NCBI GenBank assembly: GCA_009760855.2
Contig: WPIO01000032.1
Coordinates: 3,047,001 to 3,111,000 of the forward strand
Reading direction: 5' to 3'
Length of the DNA stretch: 64,000 nucleotides
From: Cristatella mucedo
Lineage: Eukaryota > Bryozoa > Phylactolaemata > Cristatellidae
Shown: piece by piece, positions 47,046 to 59,589 of the stretch
Layout: every line of letters starts with the position of its first letter
How positions within the stretch are numbered: the stretch's first letter is position 1
Notes under the pieces: generated by a model
What the model saw: only the letters and a program-made list of their open reading frames with translations
Database searches by the model: none
What the model was told of the DNA's origin: nothing
Made by a program: the position numbers and the translations under genes

Positions 47046-47439
47046 CCGGCTTAATATTAGAAGGCTGAGGTAGATTGATGATTGCAAGTTAAAAAAGCAC
47101 GGCTAGAGCGCTAGCTTCGGAAGTGTTTCTCTGATCAAGCCTGCCTATCTTAAAAAAGAGGCTAGAACAATGGTCAGGTAGTTCACCTATATGATGGCTT
47201 GACCTGATTTGAATCGCGAGATAATTAAGGCATTGAAAGCAGGAGACAATTAAGGCCTGGGCTTATAACCGAAGTCAGTGTCTTTTATATATGGCACATT
47301 TGAATGAGATGTGTTCTTGTATAAACTAGGTTAGCCTAGCTAGGATATTTTGGTACGATCGGCATTAGTCATCAATTATATGGTATTCGAGAGACATTTA
47401 TTTCTTATCTTTTCAATTTTAAGCCTATGTTTAGTAGTC

Positions 47440-48330
47440 CTAGCTAGCTTGATTTTTAAAAAGCACGTAGCTGAAAGCCGTCAAACTTGACTGTAGAACT
47501 ACTGTGGTGGCCTACTGAAAGGTCGCTTTGGAACACTACGTCAAGATTATTTGCAGGTGTTACGTAGGATTTTCTGGACACGCTAATTATAACTGCCAGT
47601 TTTTCAATTCCTACATTGTTTTATTTGAGCTATCGAGTTAGTTTATTAGTGATTTAAGTGAGCAATCTATCTGCCAGCACACTGCGATCGTCAGCAATAG
47701 ATGTACGATTAACTTGAGGGAGTAAATGCGATGAAGCCACGGAGGTATGATAATAAAGGTAAGCAGTTGCCATTTTTCAAAAGAGAACTATATCTCTTTC
47801 TTGGCACCTAAATATGCTGTAGAGTTAGTACGTCGAGTTGTCATTTGTTTAGCAAACAGCGTCTGCATCCATGGACTAGCACAGGAAAATTACACGGATC
47901 AAGAAAACCTATTGTCATGAGTAGGTTCATTTTATTGCGCCCTTTTAAATGTCGTCAAGTCATGAGAGGTCAAAGCATAAGAAGAAAAGGCATTGTAACT
48001 AAAGAACTTTGGGTTTGTGAAAGCCCAACTAAGGCACAGCTGTAAGCCGTCGGCGTAATAGTGAAAGTCTATAATGTTCTTAGATAGTTAACGGTCATGC
48101 GGGAGAGTATAAATCTCAAAACTGTCAGAGCATGAAAATATCTCTGGGTTAAATATACTTTAAAGCTCTAAGGATGACATTTAGCCATTAGCCTTTGAAA
48201 CACACTCTATCTAGAATATTTTACTCACATAGTATTGTAACATTTTCACTGGAGTGCCAATGACAGCTGGACAATACGATGGGCACTCAAGAAGGACTTT
48301 ATGATCATTAGTATGAACAACTGCCTTAAG
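47440..48330 (-). mobile_element. ATT-tailed LINE, scattered decayed RT fragments
   Basis: Pieces at about 47460-47600 (tcaaacttgactgtagaac, aaaggtcgctttggaac) and 48040-48150 (agtgaaagtctataatgttc, gcgggagagtataaatc) align in order with reversed RT sequence of the family. Frames are lost. Confidence 0.6.
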
Positions 48331-48339
48331 ACCCAGTAG

Positions 48340-48343
<4 letters not shown>

Positions 48344-48434
<91 letters not shown>
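48344..48434 (+). repeat. (GA)n microsatellite
   Basis: Pure AG run of about 90 bp. Confidence 0.97.
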
Positions 48435-48438
<4 letters not shown>

Positions 48439-51060
48439 ATCAAAGTAGTCATACCTTAAAATGTCATTTTTTTCTCGTAAAAGTCAACTTGGTAGAGCCG
48501 TCAGCTTTAAAAACTACTGAAACTTACTTGCCAGGGTAAAAGTTTCATACCCAATATACGAGTCTTAGAAGATTCAGGAAAATCCAGGAATGCGTTAGTG
48601 ACAATAGCGAACTAGCAACATACAGGCCTGTATGTGCATGACCATACCAAATAATAAGGCCACTAAGAGTCAGAGAAGCTATGACGGCAGCAGAAGCATT
48701 TATGGTAGAGCATGCCCACAGGACGACGGCCAAAAGAAACAAGTACTTAGATGTCAATAAATAAGTATTTATTTTTGCCTGATAAAATTTTTTTGAAGCT
48801 ATGCCTTAAATATGCCTTATGAGTTTTCTTACTTGAAATTCCTAAGGGCTTGGATTTCGAATAATTCTGCAAGAGTAAGATAACTCCAGGCAAGCTTGAT
48901 GAACCGAAAGTGTATGAGCCTGCTTCCAATTAACTAGGACACCACAAGTGACCTCGCCAAAAGTATGGGTAAGCAGTTTGACATTCAAAAGTGACTCTCT
49001 CAGTAAAAACTACCACCCCATTCGTCACACTACAGCTCATAATAGACATCTGCAAATGAGAAAATACTACGTTTGGTGTGACAGATCGGGCCGGCCTCTC
49101 GCTGGCTTTCTGCAAATGATTTCACGTAACGTCTTCCCCGAATCACTTCTGAGTGCCGCAGTTTCATGCCATTCTCTTTCGCAACAAACCATAGTGGTTT
49201 CTTTAAAAGAATAATCAAATATCGAATACATAATTACTTTATTACTTACTTTCTTGTTATTCAGCTTGTACATGATTGACATTGCTAGCTAGTGCTAATC
49301 TTGTTTCTTTAATGAAGAAAATAGCAATTTATATATAACCTTAAATGCGAGCTTATTTTCAAGCACGATAATTGCACGAGACATGAAAAATTAATGTTAA
49401 GCAATCTTCCACTGGGATCTGAGAAACGAAAGTTGAACAGCTGCTACGGTCTTTAGTCGTCGATCACAGCTAGCTTAATGGCAGCACATTTAGGCACACA
49501 GAAATGCAAAGCATATACATGCTTTCGAACAGTAATGCTACTTGAGCATGCCTTTTCATTTAATGCCTAAAACGTTAAGCCGGATACTGAAAGGAGCAAA
49601 AAATGAGCATCAATAACTCATCAGTAAAGTCGTAAACCACAAATTCAGAAGTTGTTTCTACCCGATGCAATTTCTACAATATCAACTCAGTGACTGATGG
49701 CTTGGATACCCATTGATTTAATAATCTTCACATATTTTATTCGAATAGCTTAATAACGTTCTGAACTTTTGTCCTTTAAAGTTTAAATATTTTTCCGCCA
49801 GCCGGTCATAACAGCCTTAAGCAAATGTTGAGTTATTAGCAGGTTACCATTTTGCGGCAACTAAAACACAAATTCTGGAGGACGAGCCATAGTGAAATAT
49901 AAGTTCACATAAAATAGAACATTCTAAAAGATACGCAGGCACGCATGAAATGAGCTCTAATATAGACGAACGCAAGGATGCTGCAACCAGCCTACGATGC
50001 TACTTCGATGCTACTTTCTTCTTCGCTGATCACTTGAAGAGTGAGCTGTGCCGCTCTGTTCTGTTTTAGCTTGAGGTGCTGCTGTCTTCTGGTGCACCGC
50101 ATATGAAGCTAAAGCTGCGTAAGCTTTTAGTGAGCTAGAAAAACATTACTCGCTTAACTTACTTGCTAGTCTACATGGCGATGTTGAGCTGCTGGCAGAG
50201 GTACAGTCGACTTCGCTTTTTACAAAAATACGCTCGGGCCGGCACATGGCCATTCCGATAGGCCGCGTATTCCCATATGCGGAGTGAGACTATAGCTAGA
50301 GTGAATCTGGGACCACGAGCTACCATTCTTATAAGCCGAGTGTTCATATATCCGATATTTTTATACGCGGAGTCGGCAGTACATTTAAAACAATTTTTAT
50401 TTAATTGGGCTGTCATCGTTGCCTCTCGTTGAGGCTATACCCTTTCGTTTTGTTAAATGGCTTGCACCCTGCAGAGCAGCATGTTTCATGCTCTTGGTGC
50501 CAGAGATGCCTCGATATGGCTAGGATTGCGCAAAGTGCTTTCCACAGTTAGCTTGAACTGTCTATGCGGCCATTGTGAGGGCAAGAGAGTCCTAATCGAC
50601 TGTGCTTAGACAGCTAGACCTTTGCCATTCGCAGAACGAACAACGTTTACAGCTTCGTTATATTTTACCTCATGAATAGAATTTTCACAGGCTGCTATCA
50701 AAACTTTAGTGACGACTCTGATTGGATGCACAGTTTTTAAGTGATCCGAAGTGTAACAAGAAAGCTTAGCAAATGAGAGTTCTGAAGGAGCTGCTACGAC
50801 TTTTTGGCTTTGCTGAAAGAAGCTACCAAGGAGAGCTGACATATTTTCATACTTCAACCATTGCGTAGAATAAATTTTTTAAACCCTTTAGACTCATTAT
50901 GGGTAAGGTAAATCCCCAGTTTCCAGAATGAATATAGCCGCATTGTAGGTTTAGCTGCTGATGATTTAATTGCCACTTTCCTACCACGCTTCGTTATAAT
51001 TAAATAGGTTCCACTCATTTCCTCATCGATTTAACTGTTGTAAGCCTTATATATAAACAA
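48435..51060. other. No recognisable gene; two short imperfect repeats near 50250-50390
   Basis: Long AT-rich stretch with only short open frames (for example 48948-49214 and 50606-50857 minus). Two units starting ccattc and ending gcggagt at about 50249-50287 and 50329-50375 resemble one another. Nothing else assignable. Confidence 0.4.
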
Positions 51061-51065
51061 GCCAA

Positions 51066-51066
51066 T

Positions 51067-51102
<36 letters not shown>

Positions 51103-51132
51103 TTATATATATATATGTAATGTATGCACACA

Positions 51133-51200
<68 letters not shown>
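51066..51200 (+). repeat. Compound (TA)(CA)(TA) microsatellite
   Basis: TA runs on each side of a long CA run. The flanking TA blocks make it near-palindromic at its ends. Confidence 0.95.
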
Positions 51201-51201
<1 letters not shown>

Positions 51202-51224
51202 TGGCTTATGCATATGCAAAATTC

Positions 51225-51327
51225 GATCATGCTTCATTTGCAGCAAATGTAAAGTACCTTGAAAGAGATTGAGTTCACTGAGGAGGGCTCTTTATCAATT
51301 GCATTATTATTATTTTTATTATTGAAA
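51225..51327 (+). mobile_element. ATT-tailed LINE, 3' tail only
   Basis: tttgcagcaaatgtaaagta, gaaagagattgagttcactg, then ATT repeats. From 51328 to 52500 I see nothing assignable; the 60-codon frame 51611-51793 has a hydrophobic stretch but no domain or splice site. Confidence 0.85.
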
Positions 51328-52531
51328 ATCGCCGGAAGTTTCAGTATTGCATTTAAATGAGGGCCTGGGTGTCAGCTGACCAAGGTGGTATGCTCAGCCT
51401 AGCTGGTGAGCCTGACCTACTGTCATGGAAGGACTCCGTGGCCCCGACCTGGGTCATGAAGTGGTCTAATCTCTCCTTCAGTTTCTTTCTGCTTTAAGTA
51501 TTGTCATAAGTGAAGCCTTCACTGAACTTTGACAGCACGAAGCGCCCGTTGTTTTTCTTCAGGCTCTTCTCGTTGTGTAGTTAGCTTGTAGTATAACGTT
51601 TTTCAGCGTTTTGGCAGTGCGACACGGAATGGTTTCGTTTTGTTTCTTGTTCTCGTCATATTCTGTGATAGGTGCAATTATATTCTGCTCGCTCTGGCTT
51701 TTTTCTCTGTCAATTCATTGCTGTGAAAACTCGCCGGTGTACAATGGCGGTGGAACTCATGGGTTTCATACGGAAATTAGCCCGCAGCCATAAAAATCAT
51801 TGAGAATTCTGAGTTTTGCTTTGGATTGTGGGCCAGAGAGTCAGCAGATCTAGCCGATGAACCATCGCGCTGACTGAAAAGCTAGAGTTCTTACTTAACA
51901 AAGAAAAATAGGTCTAAAAGAGCATTCAAAATGTATGTGAAAATTGCATTAATTTATTTTAATGATTTTCTACGCTTTGGTGCTTGCATGGGAATGGTTA
52001 AGTATGAGGTTAAAGCGCAGAATACCTAGATATATTCTAATGGGCAAATTATCTCCACCTTTAGGCACATAGATATGATACTTATCGGTGGCGTTCCGTT
52101 GTAGTTGAACTATATATATCTTAAAGGGAATACAATAGGCGAGCCGCATTTTACTATAACGAACTGACCGACTTATTAACTGTATAGAAAACCATGGTAG
52201 GAGCATGCACATTTTGTAATTAATATTGCTAATGCTTTTAGATCGTATGTTTTGCTGAAATTTTATTGGGTCAGTTTGCATGATTGTCGGGTGCTTACAA
52301 TCGTAAGTTGGCATGCATACACATGAGCAGCATGCACGAGTGAGCACGCTCACACGCCGCATACACTCTGGAGCGAAAGCACAAAAACCATATCACATAC
52401 CCAAGCGCACACAAACACATATTCTCACATCAATTTCTTCACGTAACAATCTCCAAGAGGTAATCCACGAGGCTGCTGAGACTTGAAAATATTGCAGCCA
52501 CGTGACCAGCACAGATTCAACGTTCGCACGT

Positions 52532-52558
52532 TTTACTACGGAGTGCCTCCGTAGTAAA
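52532..52558. repeat. Perfect 12 bp hairpin
   Basis: tttactacggag and ctccgtagtaaa separated by a 3 nt loop (tgc). It lies in a GC-richer stretch about 190 bp before a SINE. Confidence 0.9.
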
Positions 52559-52744
52559 GCGGGGCAAAAGTTTATGTCTTACTCGGGCACTCACCGGGCA
52601 GTGCGCTGCGGTACGGACAGCGAGCAGCAAGAGACCATGACTGAGGAAAAAGCCAAGGTGGCAGTGAGACTGAGCTCGTTGGTACGCCACATCCGGGCGC
52701 TGCTCTGGCTAGCACTTAAAGGAGTAGAGCTGACGGAGCGGTAG

Positions 52745-52865
52745 CGTTAAAGGTGCACGCCTTCGACGACCGAGGTCGTGACTCAAGCTTTGCCGCATAT
52801 ATGAAGCACCTGGATTGAGATTAAGTTCTCTTTAGGCGCTACGCAAATGACTTATATTATATTTG
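52745..52865 (+). mobile_element. tRNA-derived SINE, 3' part
   Basis: Decayed head (aaaggtgcacgcc, gaggtcgtgactcaagc) followed by the tail gcacctggattgagattaag and a ggcgctacgcaaatga motif, then TATT-rich bases. Same family as 2005-2145. Confidence 0.75.
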
Positions 52866-53103
52866 TATATGGCTATACATGGGCATGCTCAACGAGCACT
52901 GAGTAGCAAACAGGGGATCGAGACAAGGGAAACTTCACTAATAAATAAGGGCCGCACACGCTTCCAACTCGCTGACGGTGGTGGAGATGCAAAGCCGCGG
53001 CAAGCACTGCTACAAATGTATATATCTAAATATGCATACATTTATAATCATGCATGTCCAGCCTGCATGTAAGCAAACACAAGACATGCAAGCAAGATGC
53101 ACA

Positions 53104-53107
53104 CGAT

Positions 53108-53167
<60 letters not shown>

Positions 53168-53204
53168 AAACACACACACACGCACGTGCACGCACGTGCA
53201 CACG

Positions 53205-53255
<51 letters not shown>

Positions 53256-53265
53256 ACACACACAC
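53104..53265 (+). repeat. (CA)n microsatellite with CG-rich centre
   Basis: CA run with a gcacgtgcacgcacgtgcac core. Several open frames in it are artefacts. From 53270 to 53890 nothing assignable. Confidence 0.96.
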
Positions 53266-53892
53266 GTTATCATGTCCTCCTTAAATCACTCAGTGTCGAC
53301 TCGATGATACGTCGCCGTCCAATTTGGTAATGAATAAAGAAATACTTATTTTAACAAAAAGCTATTATTTTTGATGAGTTTGAGTTATATGTCTGGTCGA
53401 GTGTTTAAATAAAAGTCATACCTGCATATCCATGAACTCAGGTGCCAGCAACTAATCAGCTCTTATTTAGCCTTTATGATCCTGTCACTAGCCATCGCTG
53501 GAATTGAAATATTGCTCCGTTGCGGTAAAGTTCTCGCAAGGCTAAGCTGAAGCCAGAGGTGACAGGTGAATTAATCTTATGGAGGAAGTTAGTAAACCAC
53601 ACAAAAGTAGAATTTTTTTTTCTGGAACAAATTCACGTGCACAATTTTAAAATTTGTTTATATTGGGATTAATAGCTAATTATTGGGCTAATTAACTATT
53701 TTCTGCTCTCGGAAAAGTCTTACGGGCTACGAATGCACGAACTACAATGTTTTTGGAACGCAAATGAGTAATTAGCACGATTATTACATAGGTACATCGG
53801 CTAAAAATATCATTTATTACAGAGAATTGACTCGTTGAGTGGCATTTTCTCCTTTTAATCTTGTTCTGATGTAATTGCATAGTTGTGGTAAT

Positions 53893-55147
53893 GGAATGTA
53901 ATGTATCTCCGTCTGTAACTCAAAAGAGCCATAAAGACTATGTGGGTGTTACGCAGGAGAGTATTGTATAGCCCACTAAAAACCTAATCAGCTTTCGGTA
54001 CGCATTTGGTAGCCAACAGACTTCGTCTCACGCAAAAAGAGAAAGTGGGAAGCGTAGCAGACTCGGGAGACAGTTGAGATAGTGAGTAGCGTAGAAGTAG
54101 GAGCTCAGGACCACTGAAAAGAATGAGCCATAGTTAGTAGCAGGAGAATAGTTATCGTTGCGTAAAAATTGTGGAAGCGAGTTCTACAATCTATGATTTG
54201 CAGAGCTAAAGATTCTGTTACCAACGTTCTTTAAGCAGAGGAATTGAATAGCTAATTAATTGTCCATACGTGACCTGAGGGCACGAGGAGGTTGAAACTG
54301 ATGCACCAGTTCAGCTCGATACGAAGGAACCAAGCCGTGGTGGGCCTTGTTTGTCAGCGTAGGAACTTTGCTCTGTATCCGTTGATAAACCGGCATCCAT
54401 CCTAGCTCTTTTAGCAAAGGAGATACGTTTTAAAACCTTGGGACTTGAAGACTAGCCTTGCAGCCATATTTATAGCCAGCTGCAGTGGCTTAGTTGCTTT
54501 CTTTGGTATCCCAGCCAAAAGAGAATTACAATAATCAAGCCAAGACAGAACTGAGGAGCTGGTTAAATGTTTGCAACCTGCTGTGGAAGACAACTCCTAA
54601 TCTTAGATAGGGATCGGACGTGATGACTAGCGGTAGAAGCAATCTTCCGAATGAAGCTTTTAAAATTTAGGTAGCTGTCGAAAACCACACCTAAATTTCG
54701 AGCACGTGGTGGTGGTCGCACGATAGCATCACCTAATAGAAGAGCAAAGCCTTTCAATCAAGCCACACACTTAGGGCGTCCTATTAGCAGCAGTTCGATT
54801 TTGTCGTCATTTAGTTTCACAACGTTTTCCAACTTTCAGGATCGAATGTCGGCAAGGCAAGAATTCAGTTTATCAGTTGTTGCAGCAGATTCCGACGGTT
54901 TGAATGGCAAGTACAGCTGCGTATCGTCAGCATAGAAGTGATATCCTATTCCATGGGCCTTAATCACTTTTCCCAGTGGTTGAATATAAATGGAGAATAG
55001 CAAGGAATCGAGGACAGATACTTGAGGGCCTCCACAGGTGACCCGTTTCATGTGTGAGATATGATCCTCACAAGACACGGATTGAACACGATCAGACAAG
55101 TACGACTTAAACCAGGTGAAACGTCTCGTGTGTGAGACCTGGCCCAC
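53893..55147 (-). mobile_element. ACATT-tailed LINE, RT catalytic region to 3' end
   Basis: Minus strand, from 55147 down: WFKSYLSDRVQSVSCEDHIS, GPQVSVLDSLLFSIYIQPLG, GYHFYADDTQLYLPFKPSES with an intact YADD box, CLADIRS, ARNLGVVFDSYLNF, LDYCNSLLAGIPKKA, then the C-terminal domain and the UTR ending in ATGTA units. Frameshifted but the most complete RT core of this family. Confidence 0.92.
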
Positions 55148-55472
55148 ATTAAAGACCGTTGGTGACAGAAGCTTTAGCTCTGCAAGTAATTTACTGTAGA
55201 ACTCGCTTCAAAGATTATTATGCAACGAAAACTACTCTCCTGCTATTCACTATGGCTCATCCTTTCCAGCGGTTCTGACCACTCACTACATCTACAGACT
55301 GCTTTTCTTCCCGATTTCTTTTTGTTGCGAGAGATGAAGTCTATTGGCTGCCGAATGCCTACCTAAAGCCGCTTAGACTGTGCGTGCGCTATACCAAACT
55401 CTCCAGCGTGACACCCACATTGTCTTTGTGACTTTGTGGAGTTACAGACGGAGATACATTAGATTACATTAT
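55148..55472 (+). mobile_element. ACATT-tailed LINE 3' end, divergently abutting the previous copy
   Basis: Begins exactly where the opposite-strand copy stops (aaagaccgttggtgacagaa) and runs through the UTR to gtggagttacagacggagat and ACATT-like repeats. From 55473 to 56305 nothing assignable. Confidence 0.88.
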
Positions 55473-56309
55473 GTAGTTACAAGTTAGGTAACAGAAAAGA
55501 ACTAAATAATTGCTTGCTGAGAAATTTCTTTCAAACATAGTAATACCATTTTTATTTCAAATAATGAAACTAAAGTAGTTTAATAATTCTCTAGGACTTT
55601 TGAGTATGGTGGACAGAAAAGATACGACTGGTTAATGACAGTTACTATCGCAGAACTTACCAAAATCATGCACAATATAACTTACAAATTTACGTACATT
55701 CTTCAAATAAACATAAAGTGACTATACATAAACTTTGGTCCTTTGGTTAAAAAATAAAAGAGTGAATTGTTAGTATTTTATCGTTACAATTGGAAGTATC
55801 CATTAAAATAAAAAGTGTATATTGCATGTAAAGAGTTCGTTGGCGTTGTGGAGCAGGCAACTTTATAGCCTACATCAAATACTGTCGTCAGGGAGTACCG
55901 TAAAATCAACTAGCAGCATGGCTTTGGGTTCATAGGAATGAAATCTATTACCATCACATTGACCTGAGATTGGCTGCAGGAGCAGCAATGTGGCCTGAGC
56001 CAGAGGAGCAGGTCGTGAGAGGCAACGTCTAAAGAGAAAGTTTCTCTTTAGATTAGCTCAAGCAAGAACATGACTGCACCAAAATTATTGACGCTGTATT
56101 CAAGTCGGTGTCTTTAATGATTATGTCCCAGAAAAGATCAAACGTAAGTAGTACAGTGAAGCAGGCATTCACTTCAGGCAAACTACCAGCCAAACTGTTC
56201 GCCATTTGTAGGCTTCTTATTGCAAAAACAGGAATACTTGCCAGAACAGAGTAGCAGAAGTCAAGTCCTATGCCTTAAATGATGAATTGGCTTAATTGTC
56301 GTAACATCC

Positions 56310-56490
56310 TGCTGCATTAGGTGGGTCTCAGTGATTCGTCCTTTGTGTGCATGTATCTGCCACCTTGTTCCTGCCTGCTGCTTGTGGATGTTACCACCAA
56401 GCATTTGTTAATGCTTTGCATGCAGGATCTTTTAAGTGCCTATAGAAAGATTCAATTTTCCTGAAGGCGCCGTACAAATGAACTATTATT
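56310..56490 (+). mobile_element. ATT-tailed LINE, 3' UTR fragment
   Basis: gtgattcgtcctttgtgtgc, then gtgcctatagaaagattcaa and a ggcgccgtacaaatga end like that of the SINE tails, followed by ATT-like bases. Confidence 0.75.
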
Positions 56491-56689
56491 TTTACTTCCA
56501 ATTTTTTGCAACGTTACGCCGCAGGCGGAAATGTGTGGGCTTTACTTGGGCTCATGACGCCGCCTGTTAAAAATTTATTGCGAAAGAGAATCCCAGAATT
56601 TCTAACCAAGACAGGCTACATGGGATTGCACTGGCCGAGCCATTTTGAAGGTTAGCATATACAGTTTCCGCATGTCGCTATTTTTGTCA

Positions 56690-57020
56690 CTAAGAAATTT
56701 GATAAACTAAAATATTATATTTGAGAAAGATTGTTTCTAGGCAAGTGAAAATGTCGGTAATACCAGCTGTGAGGGAGTAATGAGAATTAGAGGTGCTGTA
56801 CGACACGGAGGGATCAAAGCACAATAACAAACGGGCGGTGTCTGCTGAGAAACAAAAGCCTAGATTGTTCTTCGGGTTATTACATGAGCGAACAGAAGTA
56901 CATGTGTCATGAAAAGAAGCCGACCTAGAAGTGATCGCAGCTGTGCTCACAATACAAATCATCCATTGCGATTGACATTTGTAATTTAAAAGAGTGTCAC
57001 TACAATTGAGCCTCAACCAA
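56690..57020 (-). mobile_element. ATT-tailed LINE, RT fragment
   Basis: Minus frame keeps LGFCFSADTARLLLCFDPS and a SNSHYSLTAGITDIFTCLE trace of the block that follows YADD. Catalytic residues lost. Confidence 0.75.
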
Positions 57021-57139
57021 TAAAGTTTTTAAAGCATCATTTCAAGGCGAGATTATATTTGACTTGGGAAGAAACTGGTTTTTCATTATTCAAATGCGTT
57101 AGAACTTGGAATCTAGAGCCCAGACCACCCATGATTTAC

Positions 57140-57735
57140 CGTAGAAATGATTCTAGGTATGCTTACTAAGCACAAGCGTTAGAAAGATTACACAAGATCA
57201 GGATTTATTGTCCATCGTCAGGCATATGAAGACTATCGTAAATCATACCAGTTGATCCTAGCAAAAGCCAAGTCTAGTTTTTACAAAAATATTATTGAAT
57301 CACAGATGTACAATCGAAAAGTGCTTATGTCTATCGTCAACCAGTTTCTCAACCGCTCTCAGGTTAGCTCCTTACCTAGTAGTCATTGTAATGACCAAGG
57401 CGATCGCTTCTCCAGTTTCTTTGTCGGCAAGGTAGACAAGATCAGAAAGTCCATCCTCTAAGATAGAAGCATACCCTCTGGACTCCTATACCTCAATTAA
57501 ATCAGCTCATGACTCTAGTTCATCGGTTTTGTGCACTGCCTCGATGCTTACATTGAAGAGGCTACGAGTGACCATAACCCAAAATTCATTTCCCAGTCAA
57601 AGAAGACTACCAGTCCTAATAGTATTCCACGATGCGTAAATCTGCTATTCCATTGGTAACTACATAATAAATATGTTCGTAGCATCAGGATATGTCCCCC
57701 ACCTTTCAAAAAGGCCGTTGTTAAGCCACTAATTA
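57140..57735 (+). mobile_element. LINE fragment: linker and start of RT
   Basis: Frame 57252-57461 reads AKAKSSFYKNIIESQMYNRK, then VNQFLNRSQ, LPSSHCND and RFSSFFVGKVDKIRKSIL, typical of the segment before RT in CR1/L2 elements. Further on, FKKAVVKPLI is recognisable near 57705-57735. The family (ATT- or ACATT-tailed) is uncertain. Confidence 0.85.
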
Positions 57736-57940
57736 CTAGACCAAGACACTTCTGAAGTCAACATTATTGAGAAATTACGGACTCTGTAAAATTGTATTAG
57801 CTATTCAACTTAAAGTGACTTGGCTAGTGATTAACTAACTTTTAGCGAACAAGGTCTAAAAGTCTAACTTTTAGCAATAACCAAACTGTGAAGAAGCCAA
57901 AGTTACAAGCAGATTTAATTCATAGTCTATAAAGAGTTAT

Positions 57941-58082
<142 letters not shown>

Positions 58083-58240
58083 AGTATAGCCCTAATATAG
58101 TAGAAAAACTGAGTGAAAAAAGCGGCAATACAGACATCAATCTGTTGAATACGTGAATGGACAGTATTTACATGTAATTATCGTAGACTCATACAATAGA
58201 CGGTCAGCAGAAATGGAGGCTATATTAACATAAAGCACAC

Positions 58241-58983
58241 ATGATGCATAGAAAAAAGCTAAAATCATGGCGTACTTTTTTAAACTGCCTTTACCATTTC
58301 CTTTGCATTGCAATTTACCCTGATATTTACATGGTAATGACATTAGATCAAACTGTGGGAAAGCTTAACCAACAGTTTTCACTTCAGGCATACAATCGTC
58401 GATGTTATGATACGATGAAGTTTGTCTCACCATTGGAGTTGAGAGTAGGGCAAAATCCGCCATCTAATATGATAGATGAAGTTCCCTCAATAAAGCTGAG
58501 CTCAGGTAAGCGAGCTTCTTTGATTCAATATTTAGGGTATGCAGAAGAACATGTAAGATCGGAAATAAACCAACACAGTAGTGTTGAGCTCACATTACTG
58601 CATTTTCCGCTCAGCTGAATTAGCAACCAGCTGCTTTAATGGAAGTCATGCTGGCGTAAATATGCTGGCTTAGATATATTACTCTTGAAATAATCTTAGT
58701 GCATATTTGGCCTGTGTTCCACTTAATTTCAGCAAAAGATTTTGGTGAAATTTACAGATATTCGATGGCCGATGTGAAACGTCTCTTGGTTAAGACTAAA
58801 TTACATTCCCTTCGTCTCTCTCATCTCGAGGTTGATGACCAAGATTTTGGTCAACGTTCCGTAAAGTATTTCTTGCACACACATGCACAACCACTTGCTC
58901 TTTCTTACAGCGAGAGCTGTCTTAATAATTATGTAGACATTCATGCTGCGATTTCTAGCTTTCGCATCTTCCATATAGATTGA
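58241..58983 (+). CDS. Possible two-exon gene of unknown function
   Basis: Exon 58241-58505 ends at a consensus donor (ctcag|gtaagc), and exon 58733-58983 starts after a strong acceptor (acttaatttcag). The join keeps the frame and gives 171 codons plus a TGA at 58981-58983. Residues near the join read VPSIKLSSAKDFGEIYRYSM. I recognise no domain, transmembrane segment or convincing signal peptide; the first 30 residues are partly hydrophobic. The start is uncertain, since an in-frame ATG also occurs at 58331 and earlier exons may be missing. The homologous stretch in copy 2 is broken, so this may itself be a relic carried by the repeat. Confidence 0.3.
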
Positions 58984-59044
58984 AGACTAGTTCCCTTTCT
59001 CTGAAGGTTAACTGTACGTAGTATAATCGCACTCCTGGGGCTGC

Positions 59045-59225
59045 TTGCCTCTCGATCTTACCCCAGGGGTAAGGTGCTTGCTCTTCACTAGCCAGGTCGT
59101 GGGTTCGAGTTCTGCAGCAGGCAATCCTGTATCGCCCTCTGCATACCACGGTGACAGCCGCTGAGAATTTTCTGCGATATGTAAATGAGGAATGAGGCTG
59201 TTGAATTTCAGCAAAACTTTGGCCG
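59045..59225 (+). mobile_element. tRNA-derived SINE, second family
   Basis: Head ccccaggggtaaggtgcttg with B-box gtcgtgggttcgagttctgc, then a body ending gttgaatttcagcaaaactt. A near copy is at 63795-63950 and a distant one at 17125-17295. From 59306 to 59585 nothing assignable. Confidence 0.8.
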
Positions 59226-59589
59226 CAGTACTAACAATTTCTGCAATGAGCCTAGCTCCCCCACTAACAGACTCTGAGCATGTGCTGCTTTACTTCCAGG
59301 ATGCTTTTCTGGCCTAAACGCTCAATATTCCTGGAAAGAGCAAGCCCCTGTACCCTGTAAGCAAAGCGTCACCACGGTATGGTTAGTAGTGACTGTGTGA
59401 CTCAACAATGTGCCTGCTCACGGAAGTTGTCGTTTTACGAAGCAGCTGTCGCAAGCCAAAACAGAGTCGGTTCAAAGAAAGAGAGGTTATGCGGTTCACT
59501 AGCAATGCTCAGATAGATGCTGAATTGCTAGAAATTCAACCTTTTCCTTGTTCCATCTAGGCTGGAATAGTGCGATTCCATTTTGACTG

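Noticed and set aside
51611-51793. A further CRP-type signal peptide exon
   Set aside because: Hydrophobic start but no donor site after it and no downstream CRP-like exons.
53010-53330. Cys-Val and Thr-His repeat frames
   Set aside because: Translation of the CA microsatellite on both strands.
53893-55472. Twin-primed single LINE insertion
   Set aside because: Both halves end in their own 3' tail, whereas a twin-primed copy has only one.
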